Program-made: the position numbers and the translations under genes | Assembly: GCF_900444945.1 (NCBI RefSeq) | Contig: NZ_UFRM01000001.1 | Coordinates: forward strand, 1,951,501 to 2,015,500 | Direction: 5' to 3' | Source: Actinobacillus lignieresii | GTDB taxonomy: Bacteria; Pseudomonadota; Gammaproteobacteria; Enterobacterales; Pasteurellaceae | Length of the DNA stretch: 64,000 bases | Notes under the pieces: generated by a model | What the model was told of the DNA's origin: nothing | The model's input: the letters and a program-made list of their open reading frames with translations, nothing else | The model's database searches: none | Shown here: positions 13,886 through 23,195 of the stretch, piece after piece | Layout: every line of letters begins with the position of its first letter | Numbering within the stretch: the stretch's first letter is position 1

Positions 13886-13904
13886 AATAATGATTTTCAT
13901 TTGA
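13886..13904 (+). promoter_or_regulatory. Candidate Fur box upstream of the metal ABC operon
   Basis: The 19 bases AATAATGATTTTCATTTGA match the Fur consensus GATAATGATAATCATTATC at 13 positions, including the unbroken ATAATGAT core. The site lies about 57 bp before the first start codon, where a repressor would cover the promoter. This implies iron-repressed expression; binding is not shown. Confidence 0.6.
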
Positions 13905-13960
13905 TTAAAATAGACTAGAATGAATACTATGATATTTAGGATGGCTTTTAAGGTGGGTTT

Positions 13961-15076
13961 ATGTTCCAAAGAATCAAATTAACAGCGGTTGCATTTGCAA
14001 CGTTATTTGCATTATCCGGTTTCGCTAATGCCAAGCCGACTGAAATTACCGATGTCCTTGAACGTAAAGTAACGGTTGAATTGCCGGCTAAACGAGTGGT
14101 ATTGGCTTTTAATTATCAAGATTATATGGCAGTCGGTGGCGAAAAAGCATTAGACAATGTAGTGGGCTTTTCTAAAGCGGTTTGGTCCGATTGGGCGCCT
14201 GCAAGCTGGGCGGAATTCAGCAAAGCGGTACCGAAATTAAATCAGTTGGAAGATATTGGTGAAGTGGAGGTCGGAACGTTCTCAATCGAGAAAATTTTAG
14301 CGCTGAAACCGGACTTCGTGTTAATGGCGGATTGGCAATTTAAAGCGTTAGATTCGGATTTAGAACCGCTAGAAACAGCAGGTATTCCGGTTGTCGTAGT
14401 GGATTATTTAGCGCAAACGGTTGATAAACACGTGAAATCTACCGAGATTATCGGTCAATTAACCGGACAAGAAGCCAAAGCAAAACAGTTAAACGAAGAA
14501 TACAAGGCAATTGTGAAAGAGATTCAAGATCGTGTTGCAAAGGCTAACTTACCGAAACCAAAAGTGTATGTTGAATTTGGAAATAAAGGGCCGGCAGAGC
14601 ATAGTTTTACTTTCGGTAAAAGTATGTGGGGCGCAATGATTGATTTGGTCGGTGCGGAAAATATTGCTAAAAATGCGGTGGAATTTTATAGCCCGATTAA
14701 CCCTGAATTAGTGGTAGCGGCTAAACCGGACGTGGTAATTATTTCCGGACGAGAAACCGAACTGAAGAAAAATCCGGAAGCAATGGTAGCGGGCTTTAAT
14801 ATTGATAAACAAGAAGCGCAAAAACGCTTAGCCGGCTTTGCGAAACGCCCGGGTTGGTCTGAATTACCGGCGATTAAAAATCAGCGTTTATACGGCGTAT
14901 ATCATGCCAATTCGCGTACGCTTTCCGATAGCGCTTCAATTCAATTTGTGGCAAAAGCGATTTATCCTGAGCTATTCAAGGATTTAGACCCGACCAAAAC
15001 CTATCAAGAGTTTTATCGTAAAAACTTGCCTCTCGTGCCGCAAGGGACCTTCTATCTCTACCCAGAGAGTAAATAG
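13961..15076 (+). CDS. Periplasmic metal/metal-chelate binding protein 1 (PF01497 type)
   Basis: A 371-residue secreted protein: signal peptide at residues 1-24 (cleavage after ANA), then the TroA/FecB-like fold with KRVVLAFNYQDYMAVGG, LKPDFVLMADWQF and a conserved C-terminal lobe. It would deliver a metal or metal chelate to the permease encoded next (2 bp gap). It is roughly half identical by eye to the second binding protein at 17349-18455. The ligand cannot be read from sequence; the Fur-like box argues for iron, while the H. influenzae MolA family of the same fold carries molybdate or tungstate. Confidence 0.85.
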   Translation: MFQRIKLTAVAFATLFALSGFANAKPTEITDVLERKVTVELPAKRVVLAFNYQDYMAVGGEKALDNVVGFSKAVWSDWAPASWAEFSKAVPKLNQLEDIGEVEVGTFSIEKILALKPDFVLMADWQFKALDSDLEPLETAGIPVVVVDYLAQTVDKHVKSTEIIGQLTGQEAKAKQLNEEYKAIVKEIQDRVAKANLPKPKVYVEFGNKGPAEHSFTFGKSMWGAMIDLVGAENIAKNAVEFYSPINPELVVAAKPDVVIISGRETELKKNPEAMVAGFNIDKQEAQKRLAGFAKRPGWSELPAIKNQRLYGVYHANSRTLSDSASIQFVAKAIYPELFKDLDPTKTYQEFYRKNLPLVPQGTFYLYPESK

Positions 15077-15078
15077 GC

Positions 15079-16116
15079 ATGAGTCATTTAACGGTTGAAA
15101 AGATCGTTCAAAACCAACGCAAGCTGGAACGCAAGCGTTGGTTTATCGTTCTTACTTTCCTTGCAATCAGTTTAATCGGTTTGGTATTTGATATTGTCAC
15201 CGGCCCTTCTATGTTGCCATTGGATGAAGTGGTCAAAGCGTTATTACGTTTTGAAGATGTGGAAACCACCACGAACGTTATCGTTTATGACTTACGTTTA
15301 CCCATGGCATTAATGGCGTTGGTAGTCGGGGCGGCATTAGGTGTTGGCGGTGCAGAAATTCAAACCTTGCTGAATAACCCGATGGCAAGCCCCTATACCT
15401 TAGGTTTAGCCGCAGCGGCCGGTTTAGGCGCTTCAACGGTCATTGCATTTGGCGGTTTCGGTTTACCTTCTGCGTTTGCCGTGCCGTTAGGTGCTTTTGT
15501 GATGACCATGTTGGCATCCGGTATTTTGTTTATATTTGCCTCAATGCGCCGTTTTAGTTCGGCGATGTTAGTGTTAGTCGGTATTGCGTTATTGTTTTTA
15601 TTTCAATCATTGTTATCGCTAATCCAATTTATTGCCGCACCGGAAATTTCGCAACAAATTCTGTTTTGGTTATTCGGCAGTTTAACTAAAGCGACTTGGG
15701 AAAACCTCTCAATTGCGACGGTAGTAACGATTGTATGCGTTAGCTTACTTGCAAAAGATTTATGGAAATTGACCGCTTTACGTTTAGGTGAGGCACGTGC
15801 GCTCAGTCTAGGGATTAATCTGCAACACTTACGTTTAAAAACGTTAGTCTTAGTGGCGATTATGACCGCAACTGCGATTAGCTTTGTTGGTATTATCGGT
15901 TTTATCGGCTTGGTCGCACCGCACGTGGCGCGGATGTTATTGGGCGAAGATCAACGGTTTTTTCTGCCGGGCGCAATGTTAATCGGTGCGGCATTTTTAT
16001 CGGTTGCTTCGGTATTATCCAAAGTGATTGTACCCGGCGCATTGTTTCCGGTGGGGATTATTACCTCATTTGTCGGCGTACCTTTCTTCTTTTGGATTGT
16101 GCTTACTAAGAGATAA
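15079..16116 (+). CDS. FecCD-family ABC transporter permease
   Basis: A 345-residue inner-membrane protein with nine or ten hydrophobic segments and FecCD signatures (ALGVGGAEIQTLLNNPMASPYTLG in the N-terminal half; GFIGLVAPHVARMLLG in the C-terminal half, the coupling-helix region). It forms the homodimeric channel of a BtuCD-type importer. It sits between the binding protein and the ATPase. Confidence 0.92.
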   Translation: MSHLTVEKIVQNQRKLERKRWFIVLTFLAISLIGLVFDIVTGPSMLPLDEVVKALLRFEDVETTTNVIVYDLRLPMALMALVVGAALGVGGAEIQTLLNNPMASPYTLGLAAAAGLGASTVIAFGGFGLPSAFAVPLGAFVMTMLASGILFIFASMRRFSSAMLVLVGIALLFLFQSLLSLIQFIAAPEISQQILFWLFGSLTKATWENLSIATVVTIVCVSLLAKDLWKLTALRLGEARALSLGINLQHLRLKTLVLVAIMTATAISFVGIIGFIGLVAPHVARMLLGEDQRFFLPGAMLIGAAFLSVASVLSKVIVPGALFPVGIITSFVGVPFFFWIVLTKR

Positions 16117-16131
16117 CAAGCGGTAGAATTT

Positions 16132-16899
16132 ATGTTAAAACTTGCAAATGTTCATATTAAAAGAGGTTCGCTTGTGATTGCCGACCAGTTGGATTTGTCT
16201 TTAGAGAAAGGGAAAGTCTATACGGTATTAGGCCCGAACGGTGCCGGTAAATCCTCATTATTAAAAACGATTTTTGGAGAAATCGGCTGTAAAGGGCATA
16301 TTCATTATGCGGATCAGACTCTAAATAAACGAGCTATTTCGGCATGGCGTAAATGTATCGGTTATATGCCGCAAGATACGCAAGTTGATGCATCGCTGAC
16401 TGCTTTAGAAGTGATTTTGCTTGGCAGAATGGAAGCGTTAAATATGCATATCAGTGATGAATTATTAACTGAAGTCGCTAGCATTATGCAGAAACTCGGC
16501 ATTGCGCATCTTGCTCACCAAGATGTGATGCAATTAAGCGGTGGGCAACGACAAATGGTGATGTTTGCCCAAGTATTACTACGTCAGCCGGAAATCTTAT
16601 TGCTAGATGAACCGGTCAGTGCGTTGGATATGCACCATCAAATCAATTTATTGGAACACGTTTGCCAATATACACAACAAAATAATCTGATTACGATTAT
16701 GGTGCTACACGATTTGAGCCTTGCCGCCCAATTTTCCGATCACGTGATTTTATTGGGAGACGGTAAGTTACAAGGTTTCGGCGAGGCGAAACAAGTGCTA
16801 CAAGCGGATCTTATTCGCCGGTTATATAACGTTGAAATTGAAATTTTATATGACAGTACCGGACAACCGGTAATTCGTCCGTTACGTCAATTACATTAG
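16132..16899 (+). CDS. ABC transporter ATP-binding protein (FecE/BtuD type)
   Basis: A 255-residue ATPase: Walker A GPNGAGKSS (about residue 35), Q-loop GYMPQDTQ, ABC signature LSGGQRQM, Walker B LLLDEP and switch histidine VLHDLS. It powers the FecCD permease encoded immediately upstream. It is followed 9 bp later by the cupredoxin gene, so all appear co-transcribed. Confidence 0.93.
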   Translation: MLKLANVHIKRGSLVIADQLDLSLEKGKVYTVLGPNGAGKSSLLKTIFGEIGCKGHIHYADQTLNKRAISAWRKCIGYMPQDTQVDASLTALEVILLGRMEALNMHISDELLTEVASIMQKLGIAHLAHQDVMQLSGGQRQMVMFAQVLLRQPEILLLDEPVSALDMHHQINLLEHVCQYTQQNNLITIMVLHDLSLAAQFSDHVILLGDGKLQGFGEAKQVLQADLIRRLYNVEIEILYDSTGQPVIRPLRQLH

Positions 16900-16908
16900 G
16901 AGCAGAAT

Positions 16909-17340
16909 ATGAAAAAAGTATTATTAGCGACTTTACTCGCTTTTTCAGGTAGTGCATTTGCCGCAGATCACGAAGTGAAAATGTTAGATCACGGTAAAGA
17001 CGGCGGTATGGTGTTTGAACCGGGCTTTGTGAAAGCGGAGATCGGTGATACGGTGACTTTCGTGCCGACTCATAAAGGTCACTGGGTACAAAGTCGAGCG
17101 ATACCAGAAGGAGCGGAAAAATTCCTTTCAAAAGAGAATGAAAAATTTACTCTGACCTTAACGCATGAAGGGGTTTATGTGTATGTTTGTCCTCCGCATC
17201 GTACGATGAATATGAGCGGTATTATTCAGGTAGGTAAACCGACTAATTTAGAAAATGCGACTAAAGAAATAGAGAAAATCGAAAAGCGTACCACAGAGAA
17301 TAAAGGACGCTTGTTTGAATATCTCGATCAAGTGAAATAA
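16909..17340 (+). CDS. Pseudoazurin-like periplasmic type 1 copper protein
   Basis: A 143-residue protein with a signal peptide (MKKVLLATLLAFSGSAFA) and a plastocyanin/pseudoazurin fold. The copper ligands are visible: the His in KGHWVQ, and Cys, His and Met in VCPPHRTMNM, matching the CxPHxxMxM loop of pseudoazurins. A charged tail of about 30 residues after the usual end (ENATKEIEKIEKRTTENKGR) is longer than typical. Known pseudoazurins shuttle electrons in the periplasm. Its place inside a metal-import operon, between ATPase and second binding protein, suggests a role in metal redox or copper handling, which is inference. Confidence 0.82.
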   Translation: MKKVLLATLLAFSGSAFAADHEVKMLDHGKDGGMVFEPGFVKAEIGDTVTFVPTHKGHWVQSRAIPEGAEKFLSKENEKFTLTLTHEGVYVYVCPPHRTMNMSGIIQVGKPTNLENATKEIEKIEKRTTENKGRLFEYLDQVK

Positions 17341-17348
17341 GGATTACG

Positions 17349-18455
17349 ATGAAAAAGCAGTATTTTAAACGGCTTATTGCCAGTACGTTATTGTTTGCCG
17401 GCATCTCAGCGCAAGCGGAAGTAAAAGTGTTACAAGACGTATTGGATCGTCAAGTGAAAGTTGATGTACCGGCGAAACGTGTGGTACTGGGCTTCTATTA
17501 TCCGGACTATATTGCCGCAACCGGTTCGGAGAATTTTAAACATGTCGTCGGTATTTCACGTGAGTTTTGGGAAAAATTTAACCCCGGTAGCTGGGCTTTA
17601 TTTAGTAAAGCGTTACCGAATTTAGCGGAAATGGCGGATATCGGTAACATCAATGCCGGTACCTTCTCGTTGGAAAAAACCTTAGCATTAAAACCGGACG
17701 TATTAGTGTTAGCCGATTGGCAATATCAAACGATTGCCGCCGATATTCCTCGTATCGAGCAAGCCGGTATTCCGATTGTCGTGGTGGACTTCAATGCGCA
17801 AACCGTAGAGAAACACACGAAAAGCATCCAACTTTTCGGACAACTCGCCGGTACGGAAACACGTGCAAATCAGATCGCCAGCGAATATGAACAAGGTATC
17901 AAAGCGATCCAACAACGTGTGGCGGCAAGCGGTCAAAAACCACCGAAAATTTACGTTGAATTCGGCAACAAAGGTCCGGCGGAATATAGCTTCACTTTCG
18001 GTAAAAATATGTGGGGAGCGATTGCGAATACAGTTGGTGGCGACAATATTGCTGCGCCGTTTATTGAAAACTGGGGGCCGATTAATCCGGAGCAATTTTT
18101 AGCGTCTAATCCGGAGGTGGTGATTATTTCCGGTACGGAAATGGGTACTGATAAAAATGCTGAAATTATGGCGATGGGGATTAATATCAGCGAAGCGGAT
18201 GCGCAAAAACGCCTTGCCGGTTTTACTCAGCGTGCCGGTTGGTCGAACGTACCGGCGGTGAAAAAAGGCAATGTGTACGGCATTTATCACACTGCGTCTC
18301 GTTCGATTACCGACTTAGCCAGTGCGCAATTTATGGCAAAAACGCTTTATCCGGAACAGTTTAAAGATATTGATCCGGAGAAAACCTATTTGGATTTCCA
18401 CCGTCAATATCTGCTGGTTGTACCGCAAGGCACATTTTTTATTAAGTTAAAATAA
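17349..18455 (+). CDS. Periplasmic metal/metal-chelate binding protein 2 (paralogue)
   Basis: A 368-residue protein with signal peptide (cleavage near SAQA) and the same fold as the product of 13961-15076. Shared blocks include YVEFGNKGPAE, SFTFGK-MWGA, INPE and QKRLAGF. The residues differ enough to suggest a second ligand or chelate for one shared permease. It begins 8 bp after the cupredoxin gene and ends the co-directional unit before a terminator. Confidence 0.85.
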   Translation: MKKQYFKRLIASTLLFAGISAQAEVKVLQDVLDRQVKVDVPAKRVVLGFYYPDYIAATGSENFKHVVGISREFWEKFNPGSWALFSKALPNLAEMADIGNINAGTFSLEKTLALKPDVLVLADWQYQTIAADIPRIEQAGIPIVVVDFNAQTVEKHTKSIQLFGQLAGTETRANQIASEYEQGIKAIQQRVAASGQKPPKIYVEFGNKGPAEYSFTFGKNMWGAIANTVGGDNIAAPFIENWGPINPEQFLASNPEVVIISGTEMGTDKNAEIMAMGINISEADAQKRLAGFTQRAGWSNVPAVKKGNVYGIYHTASRSITDLASAQFMAKTLYPEQFKDIDPEKTYLDFHRQYLLVVPQGTFFIKLK

Positions 18456-18469
18456 CCATTCAATTTAAT

Positions 18470-18501
18470 GGCAAGCGGGCTTTGGCTCACTTGCCTTTTT
18501 T
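18470..18501 (+). terminator. Intrinsic terminator after the metal ABC operon
   Basis: GGCAAG (18470-18475) pairs with CTTGCC (18490-18495), with partial pairing inside the loop, followed by six T. The ATP-grasp gene begins only about 10 bp beyond it, so some read-through is possible. Confidence 0.7.
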
Positions 18502-18510
18502 GAGCCGATT

Positions 18511-19362
18511 ATGTCACATTCGATAGCCATTACTACCTGCCAAACTTATCCCAATCTTCCCGAGAATTTACAACCGCTGGTTCGTTTACTACAGGCTAAC
18601 GAACTGCAAGTCAAAGTAGATTGCTGGCAAAATCAGCCGCAAGCTGATGTTATCTTACCGCTTTGTGCGTGGGACTACGCCCAACAACCGGAACGCTTCC
18701 GCCAATGGCTGCAACAAGCGGTTGAATTCGGGCAAAAATTTGCAAACCCCATGCGGTTAATGGATTGGAATATGCACAAAAGCTATTTACTGGATTTACA
18801 ACAAATGGGTGTAGATGTGATTCCGAGCCAACTGTTATTGGCGGATCTCACCCAAATCCAGACCGCTTGTCAGCCGTACCACCAAAACGGACAAGCTGTG
18901 GTGATCAAACCGGCGATCGGGCAGAGTGGTAATGCGGTCATCAAATGGCAAGCGGATCAACCGATACCGGATTTTAGCCCCTATTTAGGACAACAAATCC
19001 TGTTACAACCCTATATTGAGGAAGTGGCGGAGAATGGCGAAACCAGTTTGATTTTCTTTGCCGGTGAGTTTAGCCATGCGGTAAGGCGCCAACCGCCCAA
19101 AGGCGAATGGCGGGCAAATTCAGCTTACGGCGTAGCAATCTTACCGGTAGTTCCTCCACAAAATATTATTCGACAAGCACGAGATGTTTTGATGAGATTG
19201 CCTGAAATGCCAAGCTATGCACGGGTGGACGGCACCATTATTGGTGATCGATTTTTGCTGAATGAATTGGAATTGATCGAACCGGCATTGTACCTGCATA
19301 CGGATCCGCAAGCGGCGGCACGATTTGCACAGGTACTTATGCAAAAAATAACAGAAATTTGA
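18511..19362 (+). CDS. ATP-grasp family protein of unknown substrate
   Basis: A 283-residue protein of the ATP-grasp group that includes the cycloserine pathway ligase DcsG and uncharacterised glutathione-synthetase-like proteins. Signs are AVVIKPAIGQSGNAVIKW (ATP-binding lysine and loop), QPYIEEVAENGETSLIFF, and the metal-binding LNELELIEPALYLH near the C-terminus. Such enzymes join a carboxylate to an amine or thiol via an acyl-phosphate. It follows the metal ABC operon on the same strand. The substrate is unknown; a link to a metal-chelating peptide is only a guess. Confidence 0.75.
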   Translation: MSHSIAITTCQTYPNLPENLQPLVRLLQANELQVKVDCWQNQPQADVILPLCAWDYAQQPERFRQWLQQAVEFGQKFANPMRLMDWNMHKSYLLDLQQMGVDVIPSQLLLADLTQIQTACQPYHQNGQAVVIKPAIGQSGNAVIKWQADQPIPDFSPYLGQQILLQPYIEEVAENGETSLIFFAGEFSHAVRRQPPKGEWRANSAYGVAILPVVPPQNIIRQARDVLMRLPEMPSYARVDGTIIGDRFLLNELELIEPALYLHTDPQAAARFAQVLMQKITEI

Positions 19363-19365
19363 CCG

Positions 19366-19398
19366 CTTAACGGACACCAAATCAGTGTCCATTAAGCT
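19366..19398. terminator. Symmetric hairpin between the ATP-grasp gene and torD
   Basis: CTTAACGGACAC and GTGTCCATTAAG form a long imperfect stem between two convergent genes. There is no clear T run on either strand, so terminator function is uncertain. Confidence 0.4.
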
Positions 19399-19404
19399 TT
19401 GTGG

Positions 19405-20004
19405 TTAAGTAATATCTTGTTGTAGAAAACCAAGTAATAAATTACTAATGATTTGATAAAACGCGGTACTACTGTGAATTTGGGCGGTTTTCTCCGCCCA
19501 TTGTGGTAACCAGCCAAGTAATTGCTGTCGGATAAATTGCTGCTGAACTTGAACCGGCTGTTCCGTTTCAATCAGTTTGATCAACACTTCTAAATAAATA
19601 CAGAGGTGATCACTCGGTTCATTATGTAACCGATTGATTTTAAGCTGAAATTTCGTTAGCCATTGATCCATTAGCGCAAGATTTTCACTGAGATCCCGTT
19701 CATCCAAATAGTAAGAGGCGTACGGCAGCGCACTTAATTTGCCCTCCAATAAAAAGCATTGTGCAAAATCTGCCGCCAGTTCTAAGCGAGGTGAATCGTA
19801 AGCGGTTAATTTTGCCAATTCATTTTGCAAGTCGGTAACCTGTGGCTGAAAGCCAAGCTCGGCAAGAAATGCAAAAAATGGGGCAAATTGACCCGCTTGT
19901 AATGCCTGTAACTGCGGCTCCGATAGCTCTTTGGCGAGTAACGAATGGAACCAACGATAACAAAATAGTCGCTCTTCCGAACTGAGTAATTGCGAGTGTG
20001 CCAT
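19405..20004 (-). CDS. torD: TorD-family molybdoenzyme chaperone
   Basis: A 199-residue all-helical cytoplasmic chaperone with the family motifs PYASYYLD and EPSDHLCIYLEVL (the E-P-x-D-H signature). TorD-type proteins bind the Tat signal and apo-form of their reductase until the molybdenum cofactor is inserted. The start [11 protein letters not shown] at 20004 overlaps the reductase stop (TAATG), so the frame upstream of it is not used. Its partner is the reductase directly upstream. Confidence 0.9.
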   Translation of the reverse strand: MAHSQLLSSEERLFCYRWFHSLLAKELSEPQLQALQAGQFAPFFAFLAELGFQPQVTDLQNELAKLTAYDSPRLELAADFAQCFLLEGKLSALPYASYYLDERDLSENLALMDQWLTKFQLKINRLHNEPSDHLCIYLEVLIKLIETEQPVQVQQQFIRQQLLGWLPQWAEKTAQIHSSTAFYQIISNLLLGFLQQDIT

Positions 20005-22487
20005 TAACGAGTTACCTCTGTCGGGCCGCTGAAACCATTCGCTGCCGGTGCATCGCCTTGCCATTTTTCCACATTCACTAAACAAGTACTGACAGACGTT
20101 GCTTGCGATAAACTTGAAGCGCCGATATCCAGTGTTAGCGTATTCGGGCAGCCGTAAGTATCAATCGCTCCTATGCTTTCATCAAGCGGTGAGAACCACG
20201 CTCCTTCTTGTAAACGCACGACACCGCTTGGGAAGTTATCGGATAACACCGCACCGACCAGCACTTGCCCGCGTTCGTTATAGACACGCACTAAATCGCC
20301 GTCTTTAATACCTAATTTCGCTGCGTCTTGCGGATTCATATAAAACGGCTCTCGTCCTTGCACGCTGTAGGTTTCACGCAACGATTTGGCTTCACACAAT
20401 TGTGAATGTAAGCGTTTATCCGGATGCACGGATTGTAGCCAGAACGGATATTTATCCGATTTCGGCCCACCGTGCGAACGTTCCGCTTTTTCAAACCACA
20501 TCGGGTGACCTTTACAGTCGGCATAACCGAAACTCGCTATTTTACGGCTAAAGATTTCAATAAAGCCGGAAGGTGTGCCGAGTGCGTGTAATTCCGGATC
20601 TTCACGGAAATCGGCGTGACGTACCCAAGGTTTGCCCTCTGGGAACAGTACATAGCCTTTTTGCCAAAATTCAGCGAAAGGCGGCATCGCAAATTTGCCG
20701 CGGTTTGCATTGCGACAATCTTTGTATAGACGTTCTAACCACGCCATTTCGTCCATACCTCGGCAATATTCTTTTTCTTTGCCGAAGCGACGACATAAGT
20801 CTTTGAAAATTTCAAAATCAGGGCGAGATTCATATAACGGCTCAATCAATTTTTGCATCGCCAAAACGCCTCGGTTGCTGTAAGAACCGTAGGCATCAAT
20901 ATCGTTACGTTCAAACGGCGTACAAGCCGGTAAAACAATATCGGAGAAACGACAAGTTGCCGTCCAGCTATAGTTAATCGACACCACGGTTTCCAATTTT
21001 TGGAAGGCACGTTTCATCTTATTCAAATCGGATTGTCTGCTCCATTGGTTACAACCGGAGAAAATCGCCATTTTATACGGCGCATAGGTAATTTTTCTGC
21101 CGTTGTAGTCAATGGTTTCACCGGAGTGAAGTAAAGAATCGGTGGTACGGGCAACCGGAATCACCTCACTATAGCCTTGGTAATCTTTATTGGTATATTT
21201 AGCGACTTGATCCTTATCCAGAGTAGATGGGAATGCCCCCGGCATTGCCGCACCGGAACTGGATACGCCGATAGAACTGTAATGGTGTGCATAACTGATA
21301 CCACCGCCGGCAAGCCCGATTTGTCCGAGCATAGCGGCTAAAACCGCGCCCATCCAGTAAGGCTGTTCACCGTGTTGCTGGCGTTGAATCGCCCAACCGA
21401 AAATCAGTTGGGTACGTTTGCCGGCTAACATACGGGCAAATTTGCGGATTTCTTCCGCTTCAATACCGCAAATCGGTGCCGCCCATTCGGCTGTTTTCTC
21501 AATTTTGTCTTCGGTTTCGCCAAGTAAGTAAGGCACAAATTGCTCAAAACCGAGCGTGTACATATCAATAAACGCTTTATCGTATAAATTCTCACGATAT
21601 AAGGTGTGAGCAATCGCCAACATAAACGGTACGTCCGCTTGCGGATTGATATAAAGCTGTTTACAGCCAAGGAAGTTTTGCGTTTTGCTTTTTACCGGAT
21701 CAATGCTAATCACATTGATTTTTTGTTCCGCCACTTTCTGTTTAAGCTGTGCTAAGTAGCCGTAAGATTCGTGCGTTTCGCAGTTCCAGCCGACTTGTAA
21801 GTTTTTGACCGGATCGCTTGCCCAGAAAATTAAATTCTCGGTTTCTTTAAGAATGACTTCCCATGATGTCCCTTGTGAATACACTTCGGTTGAACCTAAC
21901 ACATAAGGCAAAATGGTTTGCCCCGCACCGGTGGAGTAATCGCCGACCGTGCCAACGCTCGAGCCGTGCATCGCAATCGCACGGATCATATGGTTACCGC
22001 AGCTATGGAATTGACCGGAAGAACGCCAGCCGACATTGGCGGTATGTAATGCCCAAGGGCCGTAATTTTGCTGAATACGCTCAAGTTCTTCATAGAACAG
22101 GTCAAGTGCTTCGTCCCAACTGACACGCACAAAACGGTTATTGCCACGTTGTGTTCTGTTGCTGTTGTGACGGTTTTTGAGCCAATCCAAGCGCACCATT
22201 GGATAACGAATACGTGCTTCACCGTACACTAAGTCTTTGATGCCGTTAATCATTTCGGTCGGATGCTTATCCAGTTCGAACGGCTTAATTTCGGCAATGC
22301 GACCGTTTTCAATTTTTGCTCGCACCGCCCCCCATTGCGCACCGGTAATTTTCCAGCCGTTTTCGACCGCTTGTGAAGCTTCGGCATTTGCTCGCGGCAC
22401 AAGGAAATTCGGCATTGCCATAGAAGCTGCCATCAGCGACATATTTTTTAAGAATTGACGGCGTGAAGTTGAAAGTGATGATGACAT
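20004..22487 (-). CDS. torZ: Periplasmic S-/N-oxide reductase, TorZ/BisC/MtsZ type
   Basis: An 827-residue bis-MGD molybdoenzyme of the TMAO/DMSO reductase family. The Tat signal is SRRQFLK (residues 8-14) with cleavage near RANA; the serine molybdenum ligand is Ser185 in GDYSTGAG. The H. influenzae orthologue, formerly called TorZ or BisC, has been redescribed as MtsZ, which reduces methionine sulfoxide. The operon is cytochrome-torZ-torD with 9 bp and 1-base-overlap junctions. Substrate preference cannot be settled from sequence. Electrons would normally come through a TorC/TorY-type cytochrome; the one here is truncated. Confidence 0.92.
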   Translation of the reverse strand: MSSSLSTSRRQFLKNMSLMAASMAMPNFLVPRANAEASQAVENGWKITGAQWGAVRAKIENGRIAEIKPFELDKHPTEMINGIKDLVYGEARIRYPMVRLDWLKNRHNSNRTQRGNNRFVRVSWDEALDLFYEELERIQQNYGPWALHTANVGWRSSGQFHSCGNHMIRAIAMHGSSVGTVGDYSTGAGQTILPYVLGSTEVYSQGTSWEVILKETENLIFWASDPVKNLQVGWNCETHESYGYLAQLKQKVAEQKINVISIDPVKSKTQNFLGCKQLYINPQADVPFMLAIAHTLYRENLYDKAFIDMYTLGFEQFVPYLLGETEDKIEKTAEWAAPICGIEAEEIRKFARMLAGKRTQLIFGWAIQRQQHGEQPYWMGAVLAAMLGQIGLAGGGISYAHHYSSIGVSSSGAAMPGAFPSTLDKDQVAKYTNKDYQGYSEVIPVARTTDSLLHSGETIDYNGRKITYAPYKMAIFSGCNQWSRQSDLNKMKRAFQKLETVVSINYSWTATCRFSDIVLPACTPFERNDIDAYGSYSNRGVLAMQKLIEPLYESRPDFEIFKDLCRRFGKEKEYCRGMDEMAWLERLYKDCRNANRGKFAMPPFAEFWQKGYVLFPEGKPWVRHADFREDPELHALGTPSGFIEIFSRKIASFGYADCKGHPMWFEKAERSHGGPKSDKYPFWLQSVHPDKRLHSQLCEAKSLRETYSVQGREPFYMNPQDAAKLGIKDGDLVRVYNERGQVLVGAVLSDNFPSGVVRLQEGAWFSPLDESIGAIDTYGCPNTLTLDIGASSLSQATSVSTCLVNVEKWQGDAPAANGFSGPTEVTR

Positions 22488-22496
22488 ACAAACTCC

Positions 22497-23117
22497 TTAT
22501 TTAGCGGCTTTCGGTTGGCTGTCTGAAGCGTGCATTTGCAAATAACGTAGCACTTGTTTACGGGTCGGCTCGTCCATATCAGTAAAGCCAACCATACCGT
22601 TAAATACGGCAACCCATTCATTCGCATCGTGCATTTTGGTATCACGTTGTTTGTGGCAAACGCTACATTCGGTCTTAAAGGTTTGTTCCGCATTCGCCCA
22701 AAAATCGGTCAGACTATCGGTGAATTTAGAATTTTTGACCCACGCTTGTAATTTGACTTTCTGCCACACTAAACCGGTAAGTGGATCTTCTTTGCTCTCA
22801 AGCACTTCAAACGTCGGGTTATTTTGCATAAAGCTTTTATCTATTACCGCATCGGTAATTTGTTTCGCAAATTGGTTGTACCAAATACGCCCCACTCCTT
22901 TGTTTTTACGCCACATTTCCAACTCAATTTGTGAGGCATCTTGTTTGGATTGCAACAGTTTAATCGGCACACCGGCTTCAAGCTGTCCAATGGATTGTTT
23001 GAGTGATTCGTCAGCGAAAAGGGCTAATTCGGAGGGAGTGTAAGCGGTTGAATTTTGGGCAAAACTTGCAGAACAAAATGTCAGCAAACTTACGCCAAGC
23101 AGCCAAACAGATTTCAT
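22497..23117 (-). CDS. Monohaem c-type cytochrome equivalent to the C-terminal domain of TorY/TorC (MtsY-like)
   Basis: A 206-residue secreted protein: signal peptide about 1-20 (ASFA), one haem site C151-S-V-C154-H155 and a short helical tail. It resembles only the C-terminal monohaem domain of pentahaem TorC/TorY. The N-terminal membrane-anchored NapC/NirT tetrahaem domain is missing, and the open region upstream holds no such gene. It is first in the operon, 9 bp before the reductase. It probably hands electrons to TorZ/MtsZ, but its own quinol-side donor must be elsewhere. Confidence 0.83.
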   Translation of the reverse strand: MKSVWLLGVSLLTFCSASFAQNSTAYTPSELALFADESLKQSIGQLEAGVPIKLLQSKQDASQIELEMWRKNKGVGRIWYNQFAKQITDAVIDKSFMQNNPTFEVLESKEDPLTGLVWQKVKLQAWVKNSKFTDSLTDFWANAEQTFKTECSVCHKQRDTKMHDANEWVAVFNGMVGFTDMDEPTRKQVLRYLQMHASDSQPKAAK

Positions 23118-23152
23118 AAAAACCTCGGAGAATAATGTTTAATTATTAGACT

Positions 23153-23195
23153 AGTTTAGCAAATATAACGTTAAAGCTATATTGATATAAGTCAT
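23153..23195 (-). promoter_or_regulatory. Candidate FNR-dependent promoter of the cytochrome-torZ-torD operon
   Basis: TTGAT-N4-GTCAT at 23182-23195 matches the FNR half-site perfectly on one side and at three of five bases on the other. On the minus strand a TAAACT -10-like hexamer at 23158-23153 lies at the spacing expected for an FNR site centred near -41.5. This fits an anaerobic oxide reductase; it is inference. Confidence 0.4.

Noticed and set aside
17709..18095. 128-codon minus-strand frame inside binding protein 2
   Set aside because: Fully contained in a well supported gene on the other strand, with no start signals.
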